Shown piece by piece: positions 27,131 to 35,445 of a stretch of DNA of 64,000 nucleotides; position 1 is the first letter of the stretch; every line of letters starts with the position of its first letter. This DNA is from Streptomyces malaysiensis subsp. samsunensis. Its GTDB lineage: Bacteria; Actinomycetota; Actinomycetes; Streptomycetales; Streptomycetaceae. The position numbers and the translations under genes were made by a program. The stretch lies in contig NZ_JANIIC010000037.1 of NCBI RefSeq assembly GCF_024519315.1, positions 1 to 64,000 of the forward strand, written 5' to 3'. The notes beneath the pieces are model-generated. The model was not told the origin of the DNA. It saw only the letters and a program-made list of their open reading frames with translations, and did not search any database.

Positions 27131-28297
27131 GTGAATGAGTCGACATTTTCTCCCGGGGGTGGTCAACCAGGATCGGCTGCGCGGGGCCAGGGTCCCTCGG
27201 GGCTCGAGGCTGTCGGCTCCGTCGCTGTCCGTACCTTCGCTACCCACCAGAGCCCGACGACAGCCCACCAGAGCCACAGCATGGACGGCCATCACGTGAA
27301 CGCCATGGCCGGCGACCAGGGGGGCACGGATCCCGCCCGCTTCGCCGACTACGACGACCTCCCCGACGGGCACTTCTACGACCCGGACGCGGAGTACGAG
27401 CCAGACCCCGAATACGCGGCCACGCTCGCGCCCGACGCTGCCCGGCAGCGCCGCGAGCGCGTCGGCCCCACCGGGCGCCCGTTGCCGTACTTCCCGATTC
27501 CGGGGCCGCTGACCGATCACGGTCCTGCGAAGATCATCGCGATGTGCAACCAGAAGGGCGGGGTCGGCAAGACCACCTCCACCATCAACCTGGGCGCGGC
27601 CCTGGCCGAATACGGCCGCCGGGTCCTGCTCGTCGACTTCGACCCGCAGGGCGCCCTGTCGGTCGGCCTCGGGGTCAACCCGATGGAGCTCGACCTCACC
27701 GTCTACAACCTGCTCATGGAGCGGGGCATGTCCGCCGACGAGGTGCTGCTGAAGACGGCCGTGCCCAATATGGACCTGCTGCCCAGCAATATCGACTTGT
27801 CGGCCGCCGAGGTGCAGCTGGTGAGCGAGGTCGCCCGGGAGTCGACCCTTCAGCGCGCGCTCAAGCCGCTGATGGCCGACTACGACTACATCGTCATCGA
27901 CTGTCAGCCCTCGCTCGGTCTGCTCACCGTCAACGCGCTCACCGCGGCGCACAAGGTGATCGTGCCGCTGGAGTGCGAGTTCTTCGCACTGCGCGGTGTG
28001 GCGTTGCTCACGGAGACGATCGAGAAGGTCCAGGAGCGGCTCAACCCCGACCTGGAGCTCGACGGCATCCTCGCGACGATGTACGACTCACGCACCGTGC
28101 ACAGCCGTGAGGTCCTCGCCCGCGTGGTCGAGGCGTTCGACGATCACGTCTACCACACGGTCATCGGCCGTACGGTCCGCTTCCCCGAGACCACGGTCGC
28201 GGGCGAGCCGATCACCACGTACGCGTCCAACTCCGTCGGTGCCGCCGCCTATCGTCAGCTTGCCAGGGAGGTGCTCGCCCGGTGTCACGCCGAGTGA
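27131..28297 (+). CDS. ParA family ATPase
   Basis: This 388-residue protein is a ParA/MinD-type ATPase. A disordered N-terminus of about 130 residues precedes the deviant Walker A CNQKGGVGKTTSTINL; Walker A' is LLVDFDPQGALSVGLG and Walker B is YIVIDCQPSLGLLTVNAL. It is a second ParA-like protein, not the parAB pair near the replication origin. The GTG start follows AAGGAGGT. The next gene (RHH-like) overlaps by four bases and scpA/scpB follow, so a role in chromosome organisation is likely. A ParA-family gene directly before scpA is conserved in actinobacteria. Confidence 0.9.
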   Translation: MNESTFSPGGGQPGSAARGQGPSGLEAVGSVAVRTFATHQSPTTAHQSHSMDGHHVNAMAGDQGGTDPARFADYDDLPDGHFYDPDAEYEPDPEYAATLAPDAARQRRERVGPTGRPLPYFPIPGPLTDHGPAKIIAMCNQKGGVGKTTSTINLGAALAEYGRRVLLVDFDPQGALSVGLGVNPMELDLTVYNLLMERGMSADEVLLKTAVPNMDLLPSNIDLSAAEVQLVSEVARESTLQRALKPLMADYDYIVIDCQPSLGLLTVNALTAAHKVIVPLECEFFALRGVALLTETIEKVQERLNPDLELDGILATMYDSRTVHSREVLARVVEAFDDHVYHTVIGRTVRFPETTVAGEPITTYASNSVGAAAYRQLAREVLARCHAE

Positions 28298-28869
28298 GTC
28301 TGCCGGGAGCCGACGAACTGTTCCGCACCACGGGAGGGATGGCGCTCCAGTCCTCCTCACCCGCCTCCGGGCGCCGCCAGGCGAACGGCGAGGGCCCACG
28401 GGTGCCCCCGCCCGCCGCCGAGCCCGAGGCGGGCGGCGAGCCACGCGACGGGCAGGAGCGGCGCGCGGACGGTGAACAGTCGGGCTCCGGCGAACACACC
28501 GGACGGGAGACGGCGGCCCCCCAGGACGCGGTCGGCGAGCGGCGCCCCGCGGCCGGGGATCGGCCCAAGGGCCGCCAGGCCCAGAGCGGTTCGGCCGCGG
28601 CGGCCGAGCAGAGCGGCCAGGCCCGCCGCCGCGCCCGTGCGGCGAACCGGCGGCCCAGCGGGCGCGAGCGCCATGACGAGAAGATCACGGTCTACGTCTC
28701 CGCCGAGGAGCTGATGGACCTGGAGCACGCGCGACTGGTGCTCCGCGGCGAGCACGGGCTCGCCGTCGACCGCGGCCGGATCGTCCGCGAGGCGGTCGCG
28801 GTCGTCCTCGCCGACCTCGAGTCGCGCGGCGACGCGAGCATCCTGGTGCGCCGCCTCCGCGGCCGTTGA
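28294..28869 (+). CDS. Small basic protein with ribbon-helix-helix-like C-terminus
   Basis: The product has 191 residues. The first 125 are a disordered Gln/Gly/Arg/Pro-rich stretch. The conserved C-terminus reads KITVYVSAEELMDLEHARLVL, then HGLAVDRGRIVREAVAVVLADLESRG: a beta strand and two helices, as in ribbon-helix-helix DNA-binding proteins. RHH proteins often partner ParA ATPases. I chose the GTG that overlaps the ParA stop (GTGA); the frame is open four codons further upstream. The RHH assignment is by pattern only. Confidence 0.65.
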   Translation: MSLPGADELFRTTGGMALQSSSPASGRRQANGEGPRVPPPAAEPEAGGEPRDGQERRADGEQSGSGEHTGRETAAPQDAVGERRPAAGDRPKGRQAQSGSAAAAEQSGQARRRARAANRRPSGRERHDEKITVYVSAEELMDLEHARLVLRGEHGLAVDRGRIVREAVAVVLADLESRGDASILVRRLRGR

Positions 28870-28937
28870 CCGGGCTGGGCGATAGCCTGCCCGGTCGTAC
28901 GGGCTGCCCCGCCCGGCCCTGAGCACCCTGGACCGCG

Positions 28938-30383
28938 ATGCCGACGAACGACGCTCCCGCCCCGCCGCCCCGACCCCCTCGCCGCAGCCTCGGCCGGGGC
29001 CCCGGCACGGCGCCCCCCACCGCGGGCCCTGACCGTCCCACTGCGCCCCCTCCGCAGCGCCACGACGCACAGCCCCCCGCCCCGGACGCCCCGGCCCCGC
29101 AGACGGCCCCCCAGAGCCCCTCTCCGCCGCCCGAGCCCGCCGCCCCGACCCCGGCGGCCGGAGAGCCGCGGGACGATGCCCCAGCGGCGCCAGAGGCCCC
29201 TTCGGAGCCGGTTGCCGAGCCTGAGCCGGTCGCTGTGCCCGAGGCGGTCGCCGAGCCCGAGCAGATGGTCCCTGAGCCGACGGCGGTCGAGCCGATGGTG
29301 CCTGAGGCGACGGGGGCCGAGCCGGAGCCGGTGCACGCACGGGCCGACCTCGATGTGGCGCCCACCGCGGGCGGCCACGGCGGCGAGGCGGCAGGGGGCG
29401 GGAAGGACGCGGGCGACGGGACCGAGGAGACGGGCGACGGGACCGGCGATGGGACCGAGGAGGCGGGCGACGGCGCCGGGGCCGGGGAAGCGGGAGACGG
29501 CGGCGACCAGGGCGGGCAGGCCCGAGGCGAGCCCCAGGGCGATGACGGTGGTCGTCGGTTCACCGTGCGGCTGGACAACTTCGAGGGGCCCTTCGACCTC
29601 CTCCTCCAGCTGATCTCCAAGCACAAGCTGGACGTCACCGAGGTCGCCCTCTCCAAGGTCACCGACGAGTTCATGGCCCATATCCGCGCCATGGGACCGG
29701 ACTGGGACCTGGACCAGACCACCGAGTTCCTCGTCGTCGCCGCGACCCTGCTGGACCTCAAGGCGGCCCGGCTGCTGCCCGCCGCAGAGGTCGAGGACGA
29801 GGCGGACCTGGCGCTGCTGGAGGCCCGCGACCTGCTCTTCGCCCGGCTGCTCCAGTACCGCGCGTACAAGCGGATCGCGGACATCTTCAACGACCGGCTG
29901 GTGGCCGAGGCGGCCCGCCACCCCCGTACCGTCGGCCTGGAGCCGCACCACGCCGAGCTGCTCCCCGACGTCGTCATCAGCATCGGCCCCGAGGGCTTCG
30001 CCAAGCTGGCCGTCAAGGCGATGCAGCCCAAGCCCAAGCCGCAGGTCTACGTCGACCACATCCACACCCCGCTGGTCAGCGTCCGGGAGCAGGCCGAGGT
30101 GGTGGTCGCGCGGCTGCGGGAGCTGGGGGAGGCCACCTTCGCCACGCTCACCGAGGACGCCGCCGACGTCCTTACGGTCGTCGCGCGCTTCCTGGCGCTC
30201 CTGGAGCTCTACCGCGAGCGCGCGGTGCTCCTCGACCAGCCGGAGGCGCTCGGGTCGCTCACGGTCCGCTGGACGGGCGAGGCGGGGCAGGAGCCGCTGG
30301 TCACCGACGAGTTCGACCAGGAGACCACGGCTCCCAAGGAGACGGCCGCGCCGCAGAAGGAGAAGGAGGAGGTACCGAGTTGA
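28938..30383 (+). CDS. scpA: Segregation and condensation protein A
   Basis: The 481-residue protein is the kleisin ScpA, which bridges SMC and ScpB. The conserved part starts near residue 206 with RFTVRLDNFEGPFDLLLQLISKHKLDVTEVALSKVTDEF. The C-terminal winged helix contains GEATFATLTEDAADVLTVVARFLALLELYRE. The first 205 residues are Pro, Glu, Ala and Gly-rich and not part of the family; this makes the protein nearly twice the usual length. The ATG has only a weak ribosome binding site, so an internal start cannot be excluded. It overlaps scpB by four bases (TTGA). Confidence 0.93.
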   Translation: MPTNDAPAPPPRPPRRSLGRGPGTAPPTAGPDRPTAPPPQRHDAQPPAPDAPAPQTAPQSPSPPPEPAAPTPAAGEPRDDAPAAPEAPSEPVAEPEPVAVPEAVAEPEQMVPEPTAVEPMVPEATGAEPEPVHARADLDVAPTAGGHGGEAAGGGKDAGDGTEETGDGTGDGTEEAGDGAGAGEAGDGGDQGGQARGEPQGDDGGRRFTVRLDNFEGPFDLLLQLISKHKLDVTEVALSKVTDEFMAHIRAMGPDWDLDQTTEFLVVAATLLDLKAARLLPAAEVEDEADLALLEARDLLFARLLQYRAYKRIADIFNDRLVAEAARHPRTVGLEPHHAELLPDVVISIGPEGFAKLAVKAMQPKPKPQVYVDHIHTPLVSVREQAEVVVARLRELGEATFATLTEDAADVLTVVARFLALLELYRERAVLLDQPEALGSLTVRWTGEAGQEPLVTDEFDQETTAPKETAAPQKEKEEVPS

Positions 30384-31060
30384 CCGAGCAGCGGACACCC
30401 GCCGGGCTCTCCGAGGTCGCCGAGCTGGACCTCAAGCCCGCCCTGGAGGCCGTCCTCATGGTCGTCGACGAGCCCGCCACCGAGGAGCACCTGGCCAAGG
30501 TGCTGGCGCGGCCGCGCCGCGCCGTCGCGGACGCGCTGCGCGAGCTGGCCGACGAGTACGCGACGCAGGGCCGCGGCTTCGAGCTGCGGCTGGTCGCGGG
30601 CGGCTGGCGCTACTACACGCGCCCGGCCTACGCCGCCGCCGTCGAGGGGTTCGTCCTGGACGGTCAGCAGGCCCGGCTCACCCAGGCCGCTTTGGAAACC
30701 CTGGCGGTGGTCGCGTACCGTCAGCCGGTCAGCCGTTCCCGTGTCTCGGCCGTCCGCGGCGTCAACTGCGATGGCGTGATGCGGACCCTCCTCCAGCGGG
30801 GCCTGGTCGAGGAGGCGGGCACGGAACCCGAAACAGGTGCGATCCTGTACAGGACGACGAACTACTTCCTGGAGCGGATGGGCCTGCGGGGGCTGGACGA
30901 GCTCCCGGAGCTCGCGCCGTTCCTCCCCGAGGCGGACGCGGTCGAGGGCGAGTCCCAGGAGGGCGTGCCGTCGTTCGATCCGGACGCCATCGACGGCGAT
31001 GACGCGCATGACGACGTAGAACACCGAGCCGGCAGCGGCCACTCTCAGACGGAAACTTGA
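30380..31060 (+). CDS. scpB: Segregation and condensation protein B
   Basis: The 226-residue protein is ScpB, the winged-helix partner of ScpA in the SMC complex. Conserved parts are LDLKPALEAVLMVVDEPATEEHLAKVL, ALETLAVVAYRQPVSRSRVSAVRGVNCDGVMRTLLQRGLVEEAG and TTNYFLERMGLRGLDELPELAPFLP. The TTG start lies inside the scpA stop and is preceded by AAGGAGG. Its own stop overlaps the ATG of the pseudouridine synthase, so five genes from the ParA homologue on form one likely transcript. Confidence 0.95.
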   Translation: MTEQRTPAGLSEVAELDLKPALEAVLMVVDEPATEEHLAKVLARPRRAVADALRELADEYATQGRGFELRLVAGGWRYYTRPAYAAAVEGFVLDGQQARLTQAALETLAVVAYRQPVSRSRVSAVRGVNCDGVMRTLLQRGLVEEAGTEPETGAILYRTTNYFLERMGLRGLDELPELAPFLPEADAVEGESQEGVPSFDPDAIDGDDAHDDVEHRAGSGHSQTET

Positions 31061-32202
31061 TGCGAAGCAGCGGCAGGAACAGCAGGGGCAGCGGTAGCGG
31101 CGGCAAGAACTACCGGGGCGCGGGGAACAGGCGCGACGAGCAGCAGCAGCGCGCCGGCCGCCCCCGCCCCGAAGAGCGCCGCTACGACGTGGGCGACGGC
31201 CCCAAGGCGGGTCCGAAGGCGGGCCCCAAGGGAGGCGGCCCCAAGGCGGGCCCCAAGGGAGGTCCTAAGGCGGGCTCCCAGGGCGGCGGTCCCAGGGGAG
31301 GCTCCCAGGGCGGCGGTCCCAGGACGGGCGGCCCCGACGCGGGCGGTCCCAAGGCCGGTGGCGGCCGTGGCCGCAAGCCGGGCCCGGCCCGTCCGCGCGA
31401 GTACGAGGCGCAGATAGAGGAGCGCAACCGTGCCCGCCACGACAAGCCGCGGGTCAAGCTGCCGAAGACCTTCGGCGAGCAGGAGGGCGAGCGGCTCCAG
31501 AAGGTGCTCGCCCGCGCCGGTATGGGTTCCCGCCGGGCCTGTGAGGACTTGATCGACCAGGCCCGGGTCGAGGTCAACGGCAAGATCGTGACCGAGCAGG
31601 GGATGCGCGTCGACCCGGAGAAGGACGAGATCAAGGTCGACGGGCTGACCGTGGCCACCCAGTCGTACCTCTTCTTCGCGCTGAACAAGCCCGCCGGTGT
31701 CGTCTCCACCATGGAGGACCCCGACGGCCGCCAGTGCCTGGGCGACTATGTGACCAACCGCGAGACCCGGCTCTTCCACGTCGGCCGACTGGACACCGAG
31801 ACCGAGGGCATCATCCTGCTCACCAACCACGGTGAGCTGGCCCACCGCCTCACCCACCCCCGCTACGGCGTGCAGAAGACCTATCTCGCCGCCATCCAGG
31901 GCCCGCTCCCGCGCGACCTGGGCAAGCAGCTCAAGAGCGGTATCCAGCTGGAGGACGGCTACGCCCGCGCCGACCACTTCCGCGTGGTGCAGAACACCGG
32001 CAAGAACTACCTGGTCGAGGTGAGCCTGCACGAGGGCCGTAAGCACATCGTGCGGCGGATGCTCGCCGAGGCCGGTTTCCCGGTCGACAAGCTGGTGCGG
32101 ACGGCCTTCGGCCCGATCGCGCTCGGCGACCAGAAGTCCGGCTGGCTGCGCCGGCTGACCAACACCGAGGTCGGCATGCTGATGCGCGAGGTCGACCTCT
32201 GA
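31060..32202 (+). CDS. rRNA pseudouridine synthase (RsuA/RluB family)
   Basis: The 380-residue protein has three parts. Residues 1-120 are a Gly/Pro/Lys-rich repeat tail (GPKAGPKGG units), an S4 RNA-binding domain follows near residues 140-195 (ERLQKVLARAGMGSRRACEDLI), and the catalytic domain has the Asp in GRLDTETEGIILLTNHGEL. RluB modifies U2605 of E. coli 23S rRNA; the exact target here is inferred. The basic tail may add RNA affinity. The ATG overlaps the scpB stop. Placement after scpB is widespread in Gram-positive bacteria. Confidence 0.9.
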   Translation: MRSSGRNSRGSGSGGKNYRGAGNRRDEQQQRAGRPRPEERRYDVGDGPKAGPKAGPKGGGPKAGPKGGPKAGSQGGGPRGGSQGGGPRTGGPDAGGPKAGGGRGRKPGPARPREYEAQIEERNRARHDKPRVKLPKTFGEQEGERLQKVLARAGMGSRRACEDLIDQARVEVNGKIVTEQGMRVDPEKDEIKVDGLTVATQSYLFFALNKPAGVVSTMEDPDGRQCLGDYVTNRETRLFHVGRLDTETEGIILLTNHGELAHRLTHPRYGVQKTYLAAIQGPLPRDLGKQLKSGIQLEDGYARADHFRVVQNTGKNYLVEVSLHEGRKHIVRRMLAEAGFPVDKLVRTAFGPIALGDQKSGWLRRLTNTEVGMLMREVDL

Positions 32203-32427
32203 GGCCCGGTCGCCGCTGACGCCGAGGCCCGGGGCCCGCTGACGGCCCCGGCCGCGAACCCCGGCGTTTGTCAGGGGCCCGGCGTCCTCCGCCGACCGCC
32301 GGGCGTCTCGCCCAGCGGTCGCGCCGGGAGCCTGTCCGACCCGCTCGTTACGCTGATCGGGAGCGCGGCCGAACGACACGGCCGCGCCCGAGGCACGACA
32401 GGCACAGCGCGCACAGGGGAGCGAGAC

Positions 32428-32790
32428 GTGACGGTACGAGCGGTTCGTGGGGCCGTCCAGCTGGACCGGGACGAGCCGGAGCACATGCATGAGCAGGTCT
32501 CCGCGCTGCTGACCGCCATCCTGGAGCGCAACGCCCTGGACCCCGACGACCTGATCAGCGTGTGGTTCACGGCCACCCCCGATCTGCACAGCGACTTCCC
32601 CGCGGTCGCCGCCCGCAAGCTGGGCATCGCCGACGTACCGCTGATCTGCGCCCAGGAGCTGGACATCGAGGGGGCCATGCCCCGTGTCGTCCGCATCCTG
32701 GCGCATGTCGAGACCGCCCTGCCCAAGTCCGACGTCGCCCATGTCTACCTCGGCGCCGCCGCCTCCCTCCGCAAGGACATCGCCCAATGA
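32428..32790 (+). CDS. aroH: Chorismate mutase, AroH type
   Basis: The 120-residue protein matches the trimeric AroH fold and converts chorismate to prephenate. The catalytic residues known from Bacillus subtilis can be placed: Arg in VRGAVQL, Cys and Glu in CAQELDIEGAM, Arg in RVVRIL and Tyr in HVYLGAA. The GTG has GGAGCGAG upstream. The stop overlaps the tyrA start (ATGA), so both steps towards tyrosine and phenylalanine are made together. Confidence 0.93.
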   Translation: MTVRAVRGAVQLDRDEPEHMHEQVSALLTAILERNALDPDDLISVWFTATPDLHSDFPAVAARKLGIADVPLICAQELDIEGAMPRVVRILAHVETALPKSDVAHVYLGAAASLRKDIAQ

Positions 32791-33872
32791 GAACCGCCCT
32801 CGTCATCGGCACCGGCCTGATCGGCACCTCCGCCGCGCTGGCCCTGGCCGGCCGTGGCGTCCAGGTGCACCTCGCCGACCATGACGCGAGCCAGGCCCGC
32901 ACCGCCGAGGCGCTCGGCGCCGGGACACAGGCCGAGCCCGAGGGGCCCGTGGACCTGGCCGTCGTCGCCGTGCCGCCCGCGTACGTGGCCGGGACGGTGG
33001 CCGATGTGCTGCGCCGCGGCCTGGCGCGCGGCGTCCTGGACGTGGCGAGCGTCAAGGGCGGTCCGCGCCGCGAGCTGGAGGCCCTCGGCTGCGAGCTGAC
33101 CCGCTACATCGGCACCCATCCGATGGCGGGCCGGGAGCGCTCCGGGCCGCTGGCCGCCACCGCCGACCTCTTCGAGGGACGGCCCTGGGTGCTCACGCCC
33201 ACCGGCGGCACCGACACCGAGGTGCTCAACCTGGCGCTCGAACTCGTCGCGCTGTGCCGGGCCGTGCCCGTGGTGATGGAGGACGAGGCCCACGACCGGG
33301 CGGTGGCGCTCGTCTCGCACACCCCGCACCTGCTGTCCAGCATGGTCGCCGCGCGGCTCCAGGACGCCGATGAGACGGCCGTGCGGCTGTGCGGGCAGGG
33401 CATCCGCGACGTCACCCGGATCGCGGCCTCCGACCCCGCCATGTGGATCGACATCCTCTCCGCCAACCCCGGCCCGGTCGCCGATGTGCTCGCCGCCGTC
33501 GCCGCCGACCTCGACGAGACGGTGCGGGCGCTGCGCGCGCTCCAGTCCGCCGACGAGGCCAAGCGCGGCGACGGCGCGGCGGGCATCGAGGACGTGCTGC
33601 GCCGGGGCAACGCCGGACGCGAGCGGGTGCCGGGCAAGCACGGCGCCGCCTCGGCCGTCTATGAGACCGTGGCGGTGCTCATCGGCGACCAGCCGGGCGA
33701 GCTGGCCCGGATCTTCGCCGACGCGGGCCGGGCGGGGGTCAACATCGAGGACGTCCGGATCGAGCACGCCACCGGGCAGCAGGCCGGTCTGATCCAGCTG
33801 GTGGTCCAGCCCTCGGCGGCCCCGGCGCTCACCAAGGCCCTGCGGGAGCGGGGATGGTCCATCCGGCAGTAG
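32787..33872 (+). CDS. tyrA: Prephenate dehydrogenase
   Basis: The 361-residue enzyme oxidises prephenate to 4-hydroxyphenylpyruvate. The NAD-binding motif is VIGTGLIGTSAALALAGRG and the substrate motif is GTHPMAGRERSG, with the conserved His. A C-terminal ACT domain (YETVAVLIGDQPGELARIFADAGRAGVNIEDVRIEHA) suggests feedback control by an aromatic amino acid. It is coupled to aroH by an ATGA overlap. Its substrate is the aroH product. Confidence 0.94.
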   Translation: MRTALVIGTGLIGTSAALALAGRGVQVHLADHDASQARTAEALGAGTQAEPEGPVDLAVVAVPPAYVAGTVADVLRRGLARGVLDVASVKGGPRRELEALGCELTRYIGTHPMAGRERSGPLAATADLFEGRPWVLTPTGGTDTEVLNLALELVALCRAVPVVMEDEAHDRAVALVSHTPHLLSSMVAARLQDADETAVRLCGQGIRDVTRIAASDPAMWIDILSANPGPVADVLAAVAADLDETVRALRALQSADEAKRGDGAAGIEDVLRRGNAGRERVPGKHGAASAVYETVAVLIGDQPGELARIFADAGRAGVNIEDVRIEHATGQQAGLIQLVVQPSAAPALTKALRERGWSIRQ

Positions 33873-34014
33873 CGGCGGAGCGGACCGCCGGACGTCTCGG
33901 GCCCGGAGGCTGTCCACAGGGGTGCGAAGCCGCCCGGGGGAAGCCAGTAACCTTGTCCGGGGCCCACATGGCCCGTTCAGCTCAGCCCCGTGCACACGAA
34001 AGGTGTCTGTCACC

Positions 34015-34719
34015 GTGGAAACCGCCGCCCGGACCGCCCCGGCAGCAGTGATTGTCGCGATCGACGGCCCCGCAGGCACGGGCAAGTCCAGTACCTCGAA
34101 GGCCGTCGCCGCCAAGCTGGGCCTGGGCTACCTGGACACCGGCGCCCAGTACCGGGCGATCACCTGGTGGATGGTGACCAACGGCATCGACGTCGAGGAC
34201 GCCGTCGCCGTGGCCGACGTCGCGGGCAAGCCCACCATCGTCTCCGGCACCGACCCGGCCGCCCCGACGATCACCGTGGACGGCACCGATGTCTCCGCGC
34301 CGATCCGCACCCAGGAGGTCACCTCGCGGGTCAGCGCGGTCAGTGCGGTGCCCGAGGTGCGGAGCGTGATCACCGAGCTCCAGCGGACCATCGCCGCCGA
34401 GGCGCCGCGCGGCATCGTGGTCGAGGGCCGGGACATCGGCACCACGGTCCTCCCGGACGCCGACGTCAAGATCTTCCTGACCGCCTCCCCGGAGGTCCGG
34501 GCGGCCCGCCGCAGCGGTGAGCTGAAGGGCAAGGAGGCCGCCGACCTGGCCGCCACCCAGGCCGCGCTGGCCAAGCGGGACGCCCTGGACTCCGGCCGTG
34601 AGACCTCGCCGCTGGCCAAGGCGGACGACGCGGTCGAGGTGGACACCTCCGAGCTCACCCTCGACCAGGTCATCGAATGTGTGGTCACCCTCGTCGAGGA
34701 GAAGCGGACGGCAGCGTGA
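34015..34719 (+). CDS. cmk: Cytidylate kinase
   Basis: The 234-residue enzyme phosphorylates CMP and dCMP. The P-loop is IDGPAGTGKSSTSKAVA, the CMP-binding region YLDTGAQYRAITWW is present, and the VVEGRDIGTTVLPDADVKIFLTASPEVRA segment is diagnostic. I chose the second of two close GTG codons since GAAAGG is 11 bases before it and overlaps the first. The stop overlaps the next gene (GTGA). The cmk-acyltransferase-der order is standard in actinobacteria. Confidence 0.95.
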   Translation: METAARTAPAAVIVAIDGPAGTGKSSTSKAVAAKLGLGYLDTGAQYRAITWWMVTNGIDVEDAVAVADVAGKPTIVSGTDPAAPTITVDGTDVSAPIRTQEVTSRVSAVSAVPEVRSVITELQRTIAAEAPRGIVVEGRDIGTTVLPDADVKIFLTASPEVRAARRSGELKGKEAADLAATQAALAKRDALDSGRETSPLAKADDAVEVDTSELTLDQVIECVVTLVEEKRTAA

Positions 34720-35390
34720 GCGCCACCGACGCGACACTTCCCAGCGCGGCCGGGGCCGTCGTGGCGCGGCGGATCGGCATCGGCCTGATGTACGGGCTGT
34801 GGCGGCCCCGGGTGCTGGGCGCATGGCGGATCCCGTCCGCCGGGCCCGTCATCCTCGCCGGGAACCACTCCCACAACGTGGACGGCCCGATGCTGATCGG
34901 CACCTCGCCGCGGCCGGTGCACTTCCTGGTCAAGAAGGAGGCGTTCATCGGTCCGCTGGACCCGTTCCTGCGCGGTATCGGGCAGCTGAAGGTGGACCGT
35001 ACGAGCGCCGACCGCACCGCGATCGGCCAGGCCCTGGGGGTGCTGGAGCGCGGCGGGGTGCTGGGGATCTTCCCGGAGGGCACCCGGGGCGACGGCGACT
35101 TCGCCTCGCTGCGCTCGGGGCTCGCGTACTTCGCGGTGCGCTCCGGCGCGCCGATCGTGCCGGTCGCGGTGCTCGGCACCGCCACCCCGCACGGCGACGG
35201 GCGGCCCAGGCCGCTGCCCCGGCTGCGCAGCAGGATCGATGTGGTGTTCGGCGACCCCTTCCAGGCGGGGGACGGCAGCGGCAGGCGGACGCGGGCGGTC
35301 CTGGACCAGGCCACCGAGCGCATCCAGAAGCGGCTGGCCACGCATCTGGGCACCGCCAGGCGGCTCACCGGCCGCCCGGAACAGACATAG
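34716..35390 (+). CDS. 1-acyl-glycerol-3-phosphate acyltransferase (PlsC family)
   Basis: The 224-residue protein has the PlsC motifs: NHSHNVDGP supplies the HX4D catalytic pair and FPEGTRGDG is the glycerophosphate-binding motif. A hydrophobic stretch near the N-terminus may attach it to the membrane. PlsC converts lysophosphatidic acid to phosphatidic acid; whether this copy is the main enzyme is unknown. The GTG overlaps the cmk stop, so translation is coupled. Confidence 0.88.
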   Translation: MSATDATLPSAAGAVVARRIGIGLMYGLWRPRVLGAWRIPSAGPVILAGNHSHNVDGPMLIGTSPRPVHFLVKKEAFIGPLDPFLRGIGQLKVDRTSADRTAIGQALGVLERGGVLGIFPEGTRGDGDFASLRSGLAYFAVRSGAPIVPVAVLGTATPHGDGRPRPLPRLRSRIDVVFGDPFQAGDGSGRRTRAVLDQATERIQKRLATHLGTARRLTGRPEQT

Positions 35391-35445
35391 ACCCGCGAGC
35401 CCCCAGGGGCGGCGCGCGGTACTGAGGGACGACGAGGAAATCTTC

